This document shows positions 1-6,779 of a stretch of 10,378 bases of DNA, one piece after another. The notes beneath the pieces were generated by a model. That model searched no databases and was not told the DNA's origin. It worked only from the letters and a program-made list of their open reading frames with translations. Source of the stretch: Nanobdellota archaeon (lineage in GTDB: Archaea > Nanobdellota > Nanobdellia > Pacearchaeales > GW2011-AR1); the NCBI GenBank assembly GCA_030640395.1, contig DAOWJK010000048.1, forward strand, positions 1 to 10,378, written 5' to 3'. Every line of letters starts with the position of its first letter. The stretch's first letter is position 1. A program made the translations under genes and the position numbers.

Positions 1-2270
1 ACAGGCCATTTTTCCAAAGAAGTAAATAATTTATTTCCAAGTTTTGACCAAAGTTCTTCTGTAATATGCGGACAAAAAGGGTGCAATAATTTCAAGCTTT
101 TTTGCAAAACATCCTTGCCTTCTTCTTCACCCAAAGAATTAAACAAATCCCGAATTTTAATCACCGCCAGATTATATTTAAAATTCTCAATCTGCTCTGT
201 AACTTCTTTAATTGTTTTATTCAACTTACTCTCAATTTTTGCAGAAGATTTTCCAATTTTAATGCCCCTAGTAAAAATATTCTTTTGAATATTTTTCGGG
301 GCCTCGGAGAGGTTCTCGCACCTCCTTGGTGTACACCCTTGGGTGCCAAACTTTTCCATCACTTTGTTAATAAATTTCAAACTTCCCTGCACACCTTTAT
401 CACTCCAATCCCGGGGTTTGTCCGGAGCAGCAAGAGACATCAGGAAAAATCTCGCAGTATCAATTCCATATTTTTCAGAAACAACTTCTGGCAGAATAAC
501 ATTTCCTTTTGATTTTGACATTTTCTCTCCATCCTCCCCGTGCAACATCCCCTGATTAAACAGTTTTGTAAAAGGCTCGTCATAATTAACATAACCCAAA
601 TCCCGAAGAGCTTTTGCCCAGAATCTCGCATAAAGCAAATGCATTGTCGCGTGCTCAATCCCCCCAATATACTGGTCAACAGGCAGCCAATCCTCCTCAA
701 TCTTTTTATCAAAAGGTTCCTTGGAATTTTTATTATCAGGGTACCTCATAAAATACCAGGACGAATCAACAAAAGTATCCATTGTATCTGTCTCTCGCCG
801 AGCCTTAGCATTACATTTCGGACATTTCACATTCACAAACTTTTTATTTGTCGCAAGAGGATTGCCTTTTCCAAACTTAACTTTTTCAGGAAGTTTAATC
901 GGCAAATCTTTTTCATCAACAGCCACAATCCCGCACTTGTCACAATAAACAACAGGAATCGGCGTCCCCCAATATCTCTGACGAGAAATCAGCCAATCAC
1001 GCATTTTAAACTGAACTTTCTTTTTACCAAAACCATTCTTAACGCAATGATTAATTATAATTTCTCTACAATCGCCTGCTCTCTTTCCTTTAACTTCTTT
1101 AGGCTCCAATAAAATACCATCTTTCATATCAGTAAAACAAACTTCAAAATTCTCAACTTTCTTCCTTAATTTAGAATCTCTAGGAACCAAAACAACCTTA
1201 AGGGGAATATCATATTTCTTAGCAAACTCAAAATCTCGAGTATCATGTGCAGAGCATTTGACAATACCAGTGCCATAATCCGCAATAGCATAACTAGATA
1301 CCCACAAAGGAATATCTCCATTTCCTAAAGGATCAACAAGATATTTCCCAGTGAATATTCCTTCTATTTCTTTATCTGAATCATAATCTTTTTTTGCCCT
1401 TTTGTTAAGAATCTTCTTGCAAAAATCTTTAACTTTTTTCTCCCAAATAGTCCCTTCTACTAACTTAGGTAAAAATGGGTGGTCTGGTGCAATAACTACA
1501 AAAGTATCAGCATAACAAGCTTCAAAATGAGTAGAAAAAGTTTCTATCTCCAAATCCATATCTTTTATAGGTGCTCTGTAAATCAATCCCTCACTTTTCC
1601 CAATCCAGTTTTTCTGCATTGTCTTAATTTTCTGAGGCCACTGCAAGTCATCAATCCCATCCAGCAGTTCATCAGCATAATCTGTAATTTTCAAAAACCA
1701 TTGCTCCAGATGCTTAATCTCAACTTCAGTCCCCTCATGCCTCCAGCACTTTCCATTATGCACCTGCTCATTCGCCAAAACACTATTGCACTCAGGACAC
1801 CAATTCACCGCAGACTTCTTCCGATAAGCCAGCCCCTTCTCCAAAAACTTCAGGAAAAACAACTGGTTCCATTTATAATATTCCGGCTCCATTGTATTCA
1901 CAAGCTTACTCCAATCATAACTCAATCCCAAATTCTTCATCTGTTTAATATAATTCTTAATTGCCTGTGCAGTGTAAGGTTTTGGATGTGTTCCTGCTTT
2001 TATCGCCGCATTCTCAGCAGGCAGACCAAGTGCATCAAACCCCATCGGATACAAAACATTAAAACTCCTCATCCTCTTAAAACGCGCAAGAATATCGCCA
2101 ATAGTATAATTCAACGCATGACCCAAATGCAACCCCAAAGCAGACGGATACGGAAACATCTCCATCAAATAAAATTTCTTGGCTTTCTTCCGAACATCAA
2201 CTTCAAAGACTTTTTTCTCTGCCCACTTCTTCTGCCATTTCTTTTCAAGTTTTTTAAAATTGTATTTCAT
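1..2270 (-). CDS. leuS: Leucyl-tRNA synthetase, bacterial-type, C-terminus cut by window edge
   Basis: This class Ia enzyme charges tRNA-Leu with leucine in the cytoplasm. The frame is open for 756 codons from ATG at 2270 to the left edge, so roughly the last tenth is missing. Visible parts, in order, are HLGH (residues 48-51, HIGH box), NWCPEC zinc-type motif, a CP1 editing domain ending in AHDTRD (about 341-346), a CPKC knuckle before TDTMDTFVDSSWYF, KMSKS at 583-587 (bases 510-524), and the start of the anticodon-binding helices with PHITEELW. LPAENAAI, VLANEQV and DTFVDSSWY are typical of bacterial rather than archaeal LeuRS, which suggests transfer. Two oddities are an altered threonine-rich editing loop (residues 246-251) and a hairpin-repeat insertion near residues 641-657. 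A TATA-like TTTAAA at 2292-2297 lies about 25 bases upstream, so the mRNA is probably leaderless. Confidence 0.96.
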   Translation of the reverse strand, partial: MKYNFKKLEKKWQKKWAEKKVFEVDVRKKAKKFYLMEMFPYPSALGLHLGHALNYTIGDILARFKRMRSFNVLYPMGFDALGLPAENAAIKAGTHPKPYTAQAIKNYIKQMKNLGLSYDWSKLVNTMEPEYYKWNQLFFLKFLEKGLAYRKKSAVNWCPECNSVLANEQVHNGKCWRHEGTEVEIKHLEQWFLKITDYADELLDGIDDLQWPQKIKTMQKNWIGKSEGLIYRAPIKDMDLEIETFSTHFEACYADTFVVIAPDHPFLPKLVEGTIWEKKVKDFCKKILNKRAKKDYDSDKEIEGIFTGKYLVDPLGNGDIPLWVSSYAIADYGTGIVKCSAHDTRDFEFAKKYDIPLKVVLVPRDSKLRKKVENFEVCFTDMKDGILLEPKEVKGKRAGDCREIIINHCVKNGFGKKKVQFKMRDWLISRQRYWGTPIPVVYCDKCGIVAVDEKDLPIKLPEKVKFGKGNPLATNKKFVNVKCPKCNAKARRETDTMDTFVDSSWYFMRYPDNKNSKEPFDKKIEEDWLPVDQYIGGIEHATMHLLYARFWAKALRDLGYVNYDEPFTKLFNQGMLHGEDGEKMSKSKGNVILPEVVSEKYGIDTARFFLMSLAAPDKPRDWSDKGVQGSLKFINKVMEKFGTQGCTPRRCENLSEAPKNIQKNIFTRGIKIGKSSAKIESKLNKTIKEVTEQIENFKYNLAVIKIRDLFNSLGEEEGKDVLQKSLKLLHPFCPHITEELWSKLGNKLFTSLEKWP
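302..347. repeat. Micro-hairpin repeat inside leuS
   Basis: On the plus strand this reads CCTC-GGA-GAGG (302-312), spacer TTCTCG (313-318), CACC-TCCTT-GGTG (319-331), TA, then CACCC-TT-GGGTG (334-345). The first unit and spacer match the array at 7347-7364, and the TCCTT loop matches the unit at 7398-7412 with a different but still paired stem. It keeps the leuS frame open and adds residues near 641-657, in the linker between the catalytic and anticodon-binding domains. Confidence 0.75.
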
Positions 2271-2291
2271 TCTATTCCAAGGTTTTATGTG

Positions 2292-2297
2292 TTTAAA
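2292..2297 (-). promoter_or_regulatory. TATA box of leuS
   Basis: TTTAAA, within TTTTTTAAAC on the minus strand, is centred 24.5 bases before the ATG at 2270. This matches the leaderless layout seen at most genes here. Confidence 0.5.
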
Positions 2298-2344
2298 AAA
2301 TTAATCATAAATCACATATCTTATACTATCCAAAAAATTATTTC

Positions 2345-2639
2345 TCAAGAAATCATAGGACCCATCAACATTCTATAAAACTCTTGCTTAACTCTCATTT
2401 CTTCTCTTTCTTTTTTCTCTACTTCCTCATCTCTAAAAGAATTAAACCAAAATGCATCATAATACAAGTTTGTCAGGAGACATTATTCCATAATCCATTT
2501 GAATGTTTTTAATGTAAGCCTTTAAAATTGTTGATGAAGGAATGGATTTTTTTGAAAAATAAAAGCATGATTCACAACAGAATTCCCATCTAACAAGTCA
2601 ATTCTTTGTAATTGGTGTGAATACAAAAACATATGTCAT
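2345..2639 (-). pseudogene. Degraded gene of unknown function, one in-frame stop and one frameshift
   Basis: The 427 bases between leuS and the propeller gene have no intact gene, but the minus strand reads as broken protein. From ATG at 2637-2639 it gives MTYVFVFTPITKN, then TGA at 2598-2600. The same frame continues for 46 codons through a cysteine cluster (WEFCCESCFYF) and KAYIKNIQMDYGIMSPDKLV to a TGA at 2457-2459. Skipping one base near 2462 opens a third piece, starting YDAFWFNSFRDEEVEKK and ending MLMGPMIS at a TGA (2345-2347). The pieces have protein-like composition and join in sensible order. I do not recognise the family. The CxxC-type cluster could bind zinc. It is probably a decayed gene. 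A single sequencing error would explain the shift but not also the TGA. Confidence 0.5.
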
Positions 2640-2697
2640 GAATTTAATAATAAAGAACCAGAAGAAAAACAAGGGGGGTTGGATATTTGGTGATTAA

Positions 2698-3726
2698 TTA
2701 TTCAATAGTATCTCTCGCTCTTTTTTTCAACAATTTAAAATTTTTGTCGAACTCTCCCCAGTCATAGTGATAGTCTGCATATGCTGAGAGAGGGAATGTT
2801 TTTCTCCAATCTAAGATGTTTTGATACACTTCTATTTCAGGAATTTTCTTCTTACCTGATTTTATTCCCTCACTGATATTATTAAGAAGTAACTTCATCA
2901 ATTCCCCTGTCTTTAATAATCCGTTTCTCTCAAGAGGGTAGTTTACTTCAAATGTTTTATCTTCAAGGCATTCTTTTACAAACTTAGTATCAACTATTTG
3001 AATATTATTAACCCTCTTTTCAGGATAATGTGGTTGTCCAAAGTCCACTATTTCTTCCCCTCTAAACTTCTTTACTTTATTATCATGAAGTAAATAGAGC
3101 TCATCCTCAAAAGCAATCAAATTTTCTAATGTAGCTAATCCATATCCGCTAACAGGTTTTATTTTCCAATCAGAATCTATTTCAGTAAAATTATATTCAT
3201 CTAAACAATATAACTTGCCCCTAGCAGAAACCAACTTTCTGATAAAATAATTTATATTAATCATTTTTTTCATTTTTGAATTATCAAAGTTATATACCCC
3301 TCCCTGTGAACTTCCCCCATATATTTTCTTATTATGAACACAGAATGAAGTAATATCTTCCGCGTCAAAATCTAATGGGGAAATTTGTTCCCTAAATCTT
3401 TTAATATTAGAGCCAGATATTGCCCCCAAATTACCACAGCCTGCAGAAAAATAAAGAGAACCTCTGTGCAGTATGAATGCACTAGGAGATCCGAATTTAC
3501 GCCCATCTAATATATTTTTACCTGATAAAGTTCCCTGTATGTTATCCATTGCATAATACAGTTCTCCCTTATGAAATTGTATATCTTTAATATCTAGGAC
3601 ATCAGATCCTTTTTGAGCTAGTAAAATATCTTCTTCATTTTCTCTGTAAAGTCTAAGCTGATTACCTATAGTATACACTAATCTTTTTTTAAGATTTGGA
3701 TTTATTGTTTTTTTTCTGGATGTCAT
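2698..3726 (-). CDS. Beta-propeller-like protein of unknown function
   Basis: This 342-residue protein has no name I recognise. Its first two thirds carry recurring strand-turn-strand segments with a G/N-x-LYY or LYF core: KGELYYAMDN, RGSLYFSAGC, NKKIYGGSSQ, RGKLYCLDEY and EDELYLLHDN, about 40-50 residues apart. That spacing and pattern suggest the blades of a beta-propeller of five or more repeats. The last 110 residues are different: charged, helical, with YPLERNGLLKTGELMKLLLNN and a tyrosine/tryptophan-rich end (ADYHYDWGEF). There is no signal peptide or membrane segment, so it is probably cytoplasmic. It is transcribed divergently from the TrmB-like gene, with the operator between them, which suggests co-regulation. 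A TATA-like TATGTATAATTA (3746-3757) lies about 26 bases before the ATG. The 3' end is followed by the broken gene. Confidence 0.85.
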   Translation of the reverse strand: MTSRKKTINPNLKKRLVYTIGNQLRLYRENEEDILLAQKGSDVLDIKDIQFHKGELYYAMDNIQGTLSGKNILDGRKFGSPSAFILHRGSLYFSAGCGNLGAISGSNIKRFREQISPLDFDAEDITSFCVHNKKIYGGSSQGGVYNFDNSKMKKMININYFIRKLVSARGKLYCLDEYNFTEIDSDWKIKPVSGYGLATLENLIAFEDELYLLHDNKVKKFRGEEIVDFGQPHYPEKRVNNIQIVDTKFVKECLEDKTFEVNYPLERNGLLKTGELMKLLLNNISEGIKSGKKKIPEIEVYQNILDWRKTFPLSAYADYHYDWGEFDKNFKLLKKRARDTIE

Positions 3727-3780
3727 TTTCTTTATACCACTTAATAGTAATTATACATATTAACACAACTTATAAATCAA

Positions 3781-3802
3781 TGTGGTGCTAAGGGTAACCA
3801 CA
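3781..3802. promoter_or_regulatory. Inverted-repeat operator upstream of the TrmB-like gene
   Basis: Perfect 6-bp arms TGTGGT (3781-3786) and ACCACA (3797-3802) flank a 10-base spacer, so the arm centres lie about 16 bases apart. The site ends four bases before the TTTAAA TATA box (3806-3811) of the plus-strand regulator, where it would overlap the BRE position. A further ACCAC half-site lies at 3736-3740 near the start of the divergent gene. It is a plausible autoregulatory site; binding by the TrmB-like protein is inferred from position only. Confidence 0.6.
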
Positions 3803-3805
3803 AAA

Positions 3806-3811
3806 TTTAAA
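3806..3811 (+). promoter_or_regulatory. TATA box of the TrmB-like gene
   Basis: TTTAAA within an A/T run (AAATTTAAATAAT) is centred 26 bases before the ATG at 3835. This fits a leaderless transcript that starts at or next to the start codon. Confidence 0.6.
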
Positions 3812-3834
3812 TAATAGATTTTACAAAAAGATAT

Positions 3835-4602
3835 ATGGACAAGACCTCATTAATCAAATGCGGATTTACTTCCAATGAAGCAAAAATCTACTTAACGCTA
3901 CTTAAAGCTAAAATAGCTACAGCCACCAAAATAGCAACTCTCTCAAAAATTCATAGAAGAAATGTTTACGACGCTATTAACCGTTTATGCGAAAAGGGTT
4001 TTATTAGTTATGTGGCAAAAAACAACAAAAAATATTATCGGGCGGTTAATCCTCAAAAAATTGTAGATTTATTCAAAGAAAAATTAGCTTTCTCAGAATC
4101 CATATTACCAGACCTAACAAAACTATATCAAAAATCTGAGGAAAAAAGAACCATAAATATTTTTGAAGGACCGAGAGGGATAAAAACTTTTTTTGATGAT
4201 TTAATAAGAGAAGCCTTAGCTAAGGATAAACAAATCTACATAATAGGAGCGACAGGAAAAGCTTTTGAAAAAATTCCTTTTTTTATTGAAAGAGTATATA
4301 GCGAAATGATAAAAAAACAAAAGCTACATGTTCATACTCTTGCAAACCCAGAAGTTAATTTCAAAAAAGAATTGATTAGAGAGCTATTAAAAATGAACAA
4401 ATTCTTAATTCTTCCCAATAGCATTTCTCCAACACAAATATTTTTAACAGGAAATATGGTCGGGATAATGGTTTGGTCAGACGAACCAGTTGTTATACAA
4501 ATAAATGATTCTGAAATAGCAAAAGGGTTTCATAAATATTACAAGTTAATGAAATCTATTTCCAAGAAAAATATAATCAACAAAACAAAAAAGATATTAT
4601 AA
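3835..4602 (+). CDS. TrmB-family transcriptional regulator
   Basis: This 255-residue protein has the two-part TrmB layout. Residues 1-75 form a winged helix (LIKCGFTSNEAKIYLTLLK, then the recognition helix around IHRRNVYDAINRLCEKGFI and a wing with YYRAVNP). Residues of about 105-235 match the sensor half, beginning NIFEGPRGIKTFFDDLI and followed by IYIIGATG. In the family this half resembles phospholipase D and often binds sugars or other small ligands. I see no HxK catalytic motif, as expected for a regulator. The effector cannot be told from the sequence. The gene diverges from the beta-propeller gene across an inverted-repeat operator, so it probably controls itself and perhaps that neighbour. 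Its stop is 6 bases from the convergent NTP pyrophosphatase gene. Confidence 0.9.
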   Translation: MDKTSLIKCGFTSNEAKIYLTLLKAKIATATKIATLSKIHRRNVYDAINRLCEKGFISYVAKNNKKYYRAVNPQKIVDLFKEKLAFSESILPDLTKLYQKSEEKRTINIFEGPRGIKTFFDDLIREALAKDKQIYIIGATGKAFEKIPFFIERVYSEMIKKQKLHVHTLANPEVNFKKELIRELLKMNKFLILPNSISPTQIFLTGNMVGIMVWSDEPVVIQINDSEIAKGFHKYYKLMKSISKKNIINKTKKIL

Positions 4603-4608
4603 ATCTTA

Positions 4609-5217
4609 CTAAATTACAACTTTAAATAATTTTGTCAAAGCACTAATCTGTGGTTCAAACTCTTTAAAATAATCTTCTTCTGTTTGTTCAAACACATTTT
4701 TCCCAGATGCTTTTGAAAGATATAAACATCTCATTGGAAAATAAATATCTAAATCTCCCTGCAATTTATCAGTTAAAATATATTCTCTTTTATTTTTTAT
4801 TTGCTTATAATTGCCGTCGGGAAATAAAACCGCCCAGCCATCTTCATAATAAAATTCTTTTGCCCCTCCATATTTTTTAGCAATGTTAATGTAAAAATCT
4901 TTCATCTTCTCAGCAATTTGTCTTTGTGTCAAATTTTTTTCATCTTCACCTTTAAGACAAACTCTTCTAACATGCGTTGGATCAAAATCTTCACCATCAA
5001 ATACAACTGCTGTATCTCCTGCAATAACAGGGCAATCATATTTATTTTTATAAGGCAAAACTTTCTGTAAAGAATTTTCTAAAACATCTTTTCCATTTTC
5101 TTCAACATCAACCAAGTCAGGAACTATTTCAACTTTTACGCTGGGAGAAATTTTAGAAAATAATTTTTGTAATCTTCTTAACTTTGATTTATTAGTTGAA
5201 GCAAAATACATTTTCAT
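4609..5217 (-). CDS. Ham1/RdgB-like non-canonical purine NTP pyrophosphatase
   Basis: This family hydrolyses ITP, XTP and dITP to monophosphates and so removes damaged purines from nucleotide pools. I chose the ATG at 5217 (202 residues, MKMYFASTNKSK). The frame is open 38 codons further upstream, but that stretch overlaps endA and contains the promoter. A second ATG at 5211 is also possible. Support comes from the N-terminal STNKSKLRRL (family S/T-x-N-x-x-K), VEENGKDVLENSL, then AGDTAVVFDG in place of the usual DSGL signature and DPTHVRRVCL for the loop that follows. It is therefore a divergent member rather than a textbook RdgB, and substrate preference is uncertain. The promoter is shared with endA on the other strand. 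The TrmB-like gene converges with a 6-base gap. Confidence 0.82.
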   Translation of the reverse strand: MKMYFASTNKSKLRRLQKLFSKISPSVKVEIVPDLVDVEENGKDVLENSLQKVLPYKNKYDCPVIAGDTAVVFDGEDFDPTHVRRVCLKGEDEKNLTQRQIAEKMKDFYINIAKKYGGAKEFYYEDGWAVLFPDGNYKQIKNKREYILTDKLQGDLDIYFPMRCLYLSKASGKNVFEQTEEDYFKEFEPQISALTKLFKVVI

Positions 5218-5239
5218 CAAAAAAGCATAATTAACAATC

Positions 5240-5245
5240 TTTAAA
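5240..5245. promoter_or_regulatory. Single TATA palindrome shared by endA and the NTP pyrophosphatase
   Basis: The 51 bases between the two divergent ATGs hold one clear TATA-like box, the palindrome TTTAAA. Its centre is 26.5 bases from the endA start (5269) and 25.5 bases from the pyrophosphatase start (5217). Both transcripts would be leaderless. Confidence 0.55.
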
Positions 5246-5268
5246 TAATCTTCTTTACTAAATAAATT

Positions 5269-5787
5269 ATGGAAAAAATCCAAGCACACATCATAGGAGA
5301 AATAATTTCCAGCAACGCATCTGAAGCTCATGCACTTTATAAAAAAAGTTGCTTTGGCGAACCAGTTGCAGGAAAAATCCAGTACTCTCTTCCGGAAACA
5401 TTATTTCTCCTCGGGAAAGGAAAAATAGAAGTATCCTCAAGAAACAAAAAAATATCAGAAAAAGAATTAATAAATAAATTCAAAAGAATTGACAAAAAAA
5501 TCCAGATTAAATATCCTGTATTCAGGGACTTAAGGGAAAAAGGTTATATTGTGAAAACTGCATTAAAGTTCGGGGCAGATTTTAGAATTTATGACAAAGG
5601 ACAAAGACCCGGGAAAAAGCACGCAAAATGGATTGTCTTTGCAGACCATGAATCAAAAAGATTAACCTGGCATGAATTCTCTGCAAAAAACCGGGTTGCA
5701 CACTCAACAAAGAAAAACCTGCTTCTGGCAATTGTCGACGAAGAAGGAGACATAACTTATTATGAAGTTAAGTGGTTGAGACCATAA
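5269..5787 (+). CDS. endA: tRNA-splicing endonuclease EndA
   Basis: EndA cuts both ends of archaeal tRNA introns at bulge-helix-bulge motifs, leaving 2',3'-cyclic phosphate and 5'-hydroxyl ends. The 172-residue length matches the short form that assembles as a homotetramer. The N-terminal domain (1-80) has GEPVAGKIQYSLPETLFLL. The C-terminal catalytic domain begins at KYPVFRDLREKGYIVKTALKFG and contains the probable triad: Tyr108 (FRIYDKG), His118 (GKKHAKW) and Lys148 or Lys149 (RVAHSTKKN). It ends with the family signature DEEGDITYYEVKW. A tRNA with a fitting intron lies about 1.9 kb downstream. The ATG is supported by a TATA box 26 bases upstream. The next gene starts 122 bases later from its own promoter. 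Confidence 0.96.
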   Translation: MEKIQAHIIGEIISSNASEAHALYKKSCFGEPVAGKIQYSLPETLFLLGKGKIEVSSRNKKISEKELINKFKRIDKKIQIKYPVFRDLREKGYIVKTALKFGADFRIYDKGQRPGKKHAKWIVFADHESKRLTWHEFSAKNRVAHSTKKNLLLAIVDEEGDITYYEVKWLRP

Positions 5788-5881
5788 ACTCTTACTTAAA
5801 AGGTTTCATTTTCATTTCAAGAGCCAATATCTATCAGACTATATATAATAATATTGCGATTAAAAATAACCATCAAAAACC

Positions 5882-5887
5882 TTATAA
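5882..5887 (+). promoter_or_regulatory. TATA box of the winged-helix gene
   Basis: TTATAA, in the context AACCTTATAACC, is centred 25.5 bases before the ATG at 5910. It supports that ATG over the open frame that begins 138 bases upstream, inside the end of endA. Confidence 0.6.
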
Positions 5888-5909
5888 CCCCATTCTATTT
5901 ATTTTAGTC

Positions 5910-6779
5910 ATGGTGCAAGACACTTCACAAATAAAAGAAAAAATCATTTTTGTATTTAAAAAAAGAGGACCGAGTCTGCCGGTTCATATAGCAGGTGAAA
6001 CCGGACTAAGCATGCTCTTTGCCTCGGCTTTCTTGTCTGAATTGCTTTCTGAAAAAAAAATAAAACTAAGTTTTATGAAAGTCGGCAGTTCTCCAATCTA
6101 TCTCATCCAAGGGCAGGAACCCATGCTTGAAAGATTTTCACAGCACCTCAAAAGCAAAGAAAAAGAAGCATTTGAATTATTAAAAAGAAAGAAATTTTTA
6201 AAAGACGACGAGCAGGTTCCGGCAATCAGAATTGCATTAAGAGAAATCAGGGATTTTGCAATGGCTTTTAAAAAAGATGAGGAAATTTTCTGGAGATATT
6301 TCACAATTCCGGAAAATGAATTTGAACCTCCAAAAGTTAAACCCCTGGAAAAAGCTCCGCAACTGGAAGATAAAAAAAAGCCATTGGAAAAAACATCAGA
6401 AAAACAAGAGTTAAATATTTTTGACAGACAAAAAACAAAAAAAAGTCCAGTTAAAAAAAGAACTACAGCAAAAAAGAATAAGGATAAATTCTTCAATAAA
6501 GTGAAAGAGTTTCTGTCTGGAAAATCAATTGAAATTTTAGATATTGAAAACTTCAGCAAGACTGATTTGATTTTGCGCATAAAAACTAAAGAAGAAGAAA
6601 AACTCCTTGTCGCATACAATAAAAAAAGAATCAGCGAGGCAGACATAATCAAAGCCCACAAAAAAGCCACGGAATTTAATTTAAAATATATTATCTTAAG
6701 TTTAGGAGAACCCCTGAAAAAAATAAATAATTTAATTAAAGCAGTCCAAGATTTATCCGGAATAGAAAAAGTTGAATAA
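5910..6779 (+). CDS. Winged-helix protein with a basic linker and a possible nuclease-like C-terminal fold
   Basis: This 289-residue protein is not one I can name. The ATG at 5910 was chosen from the TATA box 25 bases before it; an earlier ATG at 5772 would overlap endA. Residues 1-70 look like a winged helix (KEKIIFVFKKRGPSLPVHIA, then LFASAFLSELLSEKKIKLSF and a short wing ending SPIYLIQGQE). Residues 75-140 are helical, with LREIRDFAMAFKKDEEIFWRYF. A Lys/Pro-rich linker covers about 145-190. The last 95 residues (TDLILRIKTKEEEKLLVAYN, then ISEADIIKAHKKATEFNLKYIILS) have an alpha/beta pattern like a degenerate restriction-endonuclease fold, without a convincing active site. It may be a DNA-binding or transcription-associated protein; the function is unknown. 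Confidence 0.85.
   Translation: MVQDTSQIKEKIIFVFKKRGPSLPVHIAGETGLSMLFASAFLSELLSEKKIKLSFMKVGSSPIYLIQGQEPMLERFSQHLKSKEKEAFELLKRKKFLKDDEQVPAIRIALREIRDFAMAFKKDEEIFWRYFTIPENEFEPPKVKPLEKAPQLEDKKKPLEKTSEKQELNIFDRQKTKKSPVKKRTTAKKNKDKFFNKVKEFLSGKSIEILDIENFSKTDLILRIKTKEEEKLLVAYNKKRISEADIIKAHKKATEFNLKYIILSLGEPLKKINNLIKAVQDLSGIEKVE

Noticed and set aside
102..2378. Plus-strand open frames at 102-512, 540-1112 and 1479-2378
   Set aside because: They lie antisense to leuS, whose full set of motifs is on the minus strand, and their translations are low-complexity and lack any domain pattern.
2598..2600. TGA read as tryptophan or selenocysteine in the broken gene
   Set aside because: TGA ends the same reading frame again at 2457 and also ends the third piece, and a frameshift is needed as well, so decay is simpler than recoding.
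5218..5331. N-terminal extension of the NTP pyrophosphatase to an ATG at 5331
   Set aside because: It would overlap endA and read through the shared promoter; family homology begins at MKMYFASTN.
5772..5909. Earlier start for the winged-helix protein at 5772
   Set aside because: It overlaps the end of endA and contains the TATA box; the extension has no protein-like pattern.
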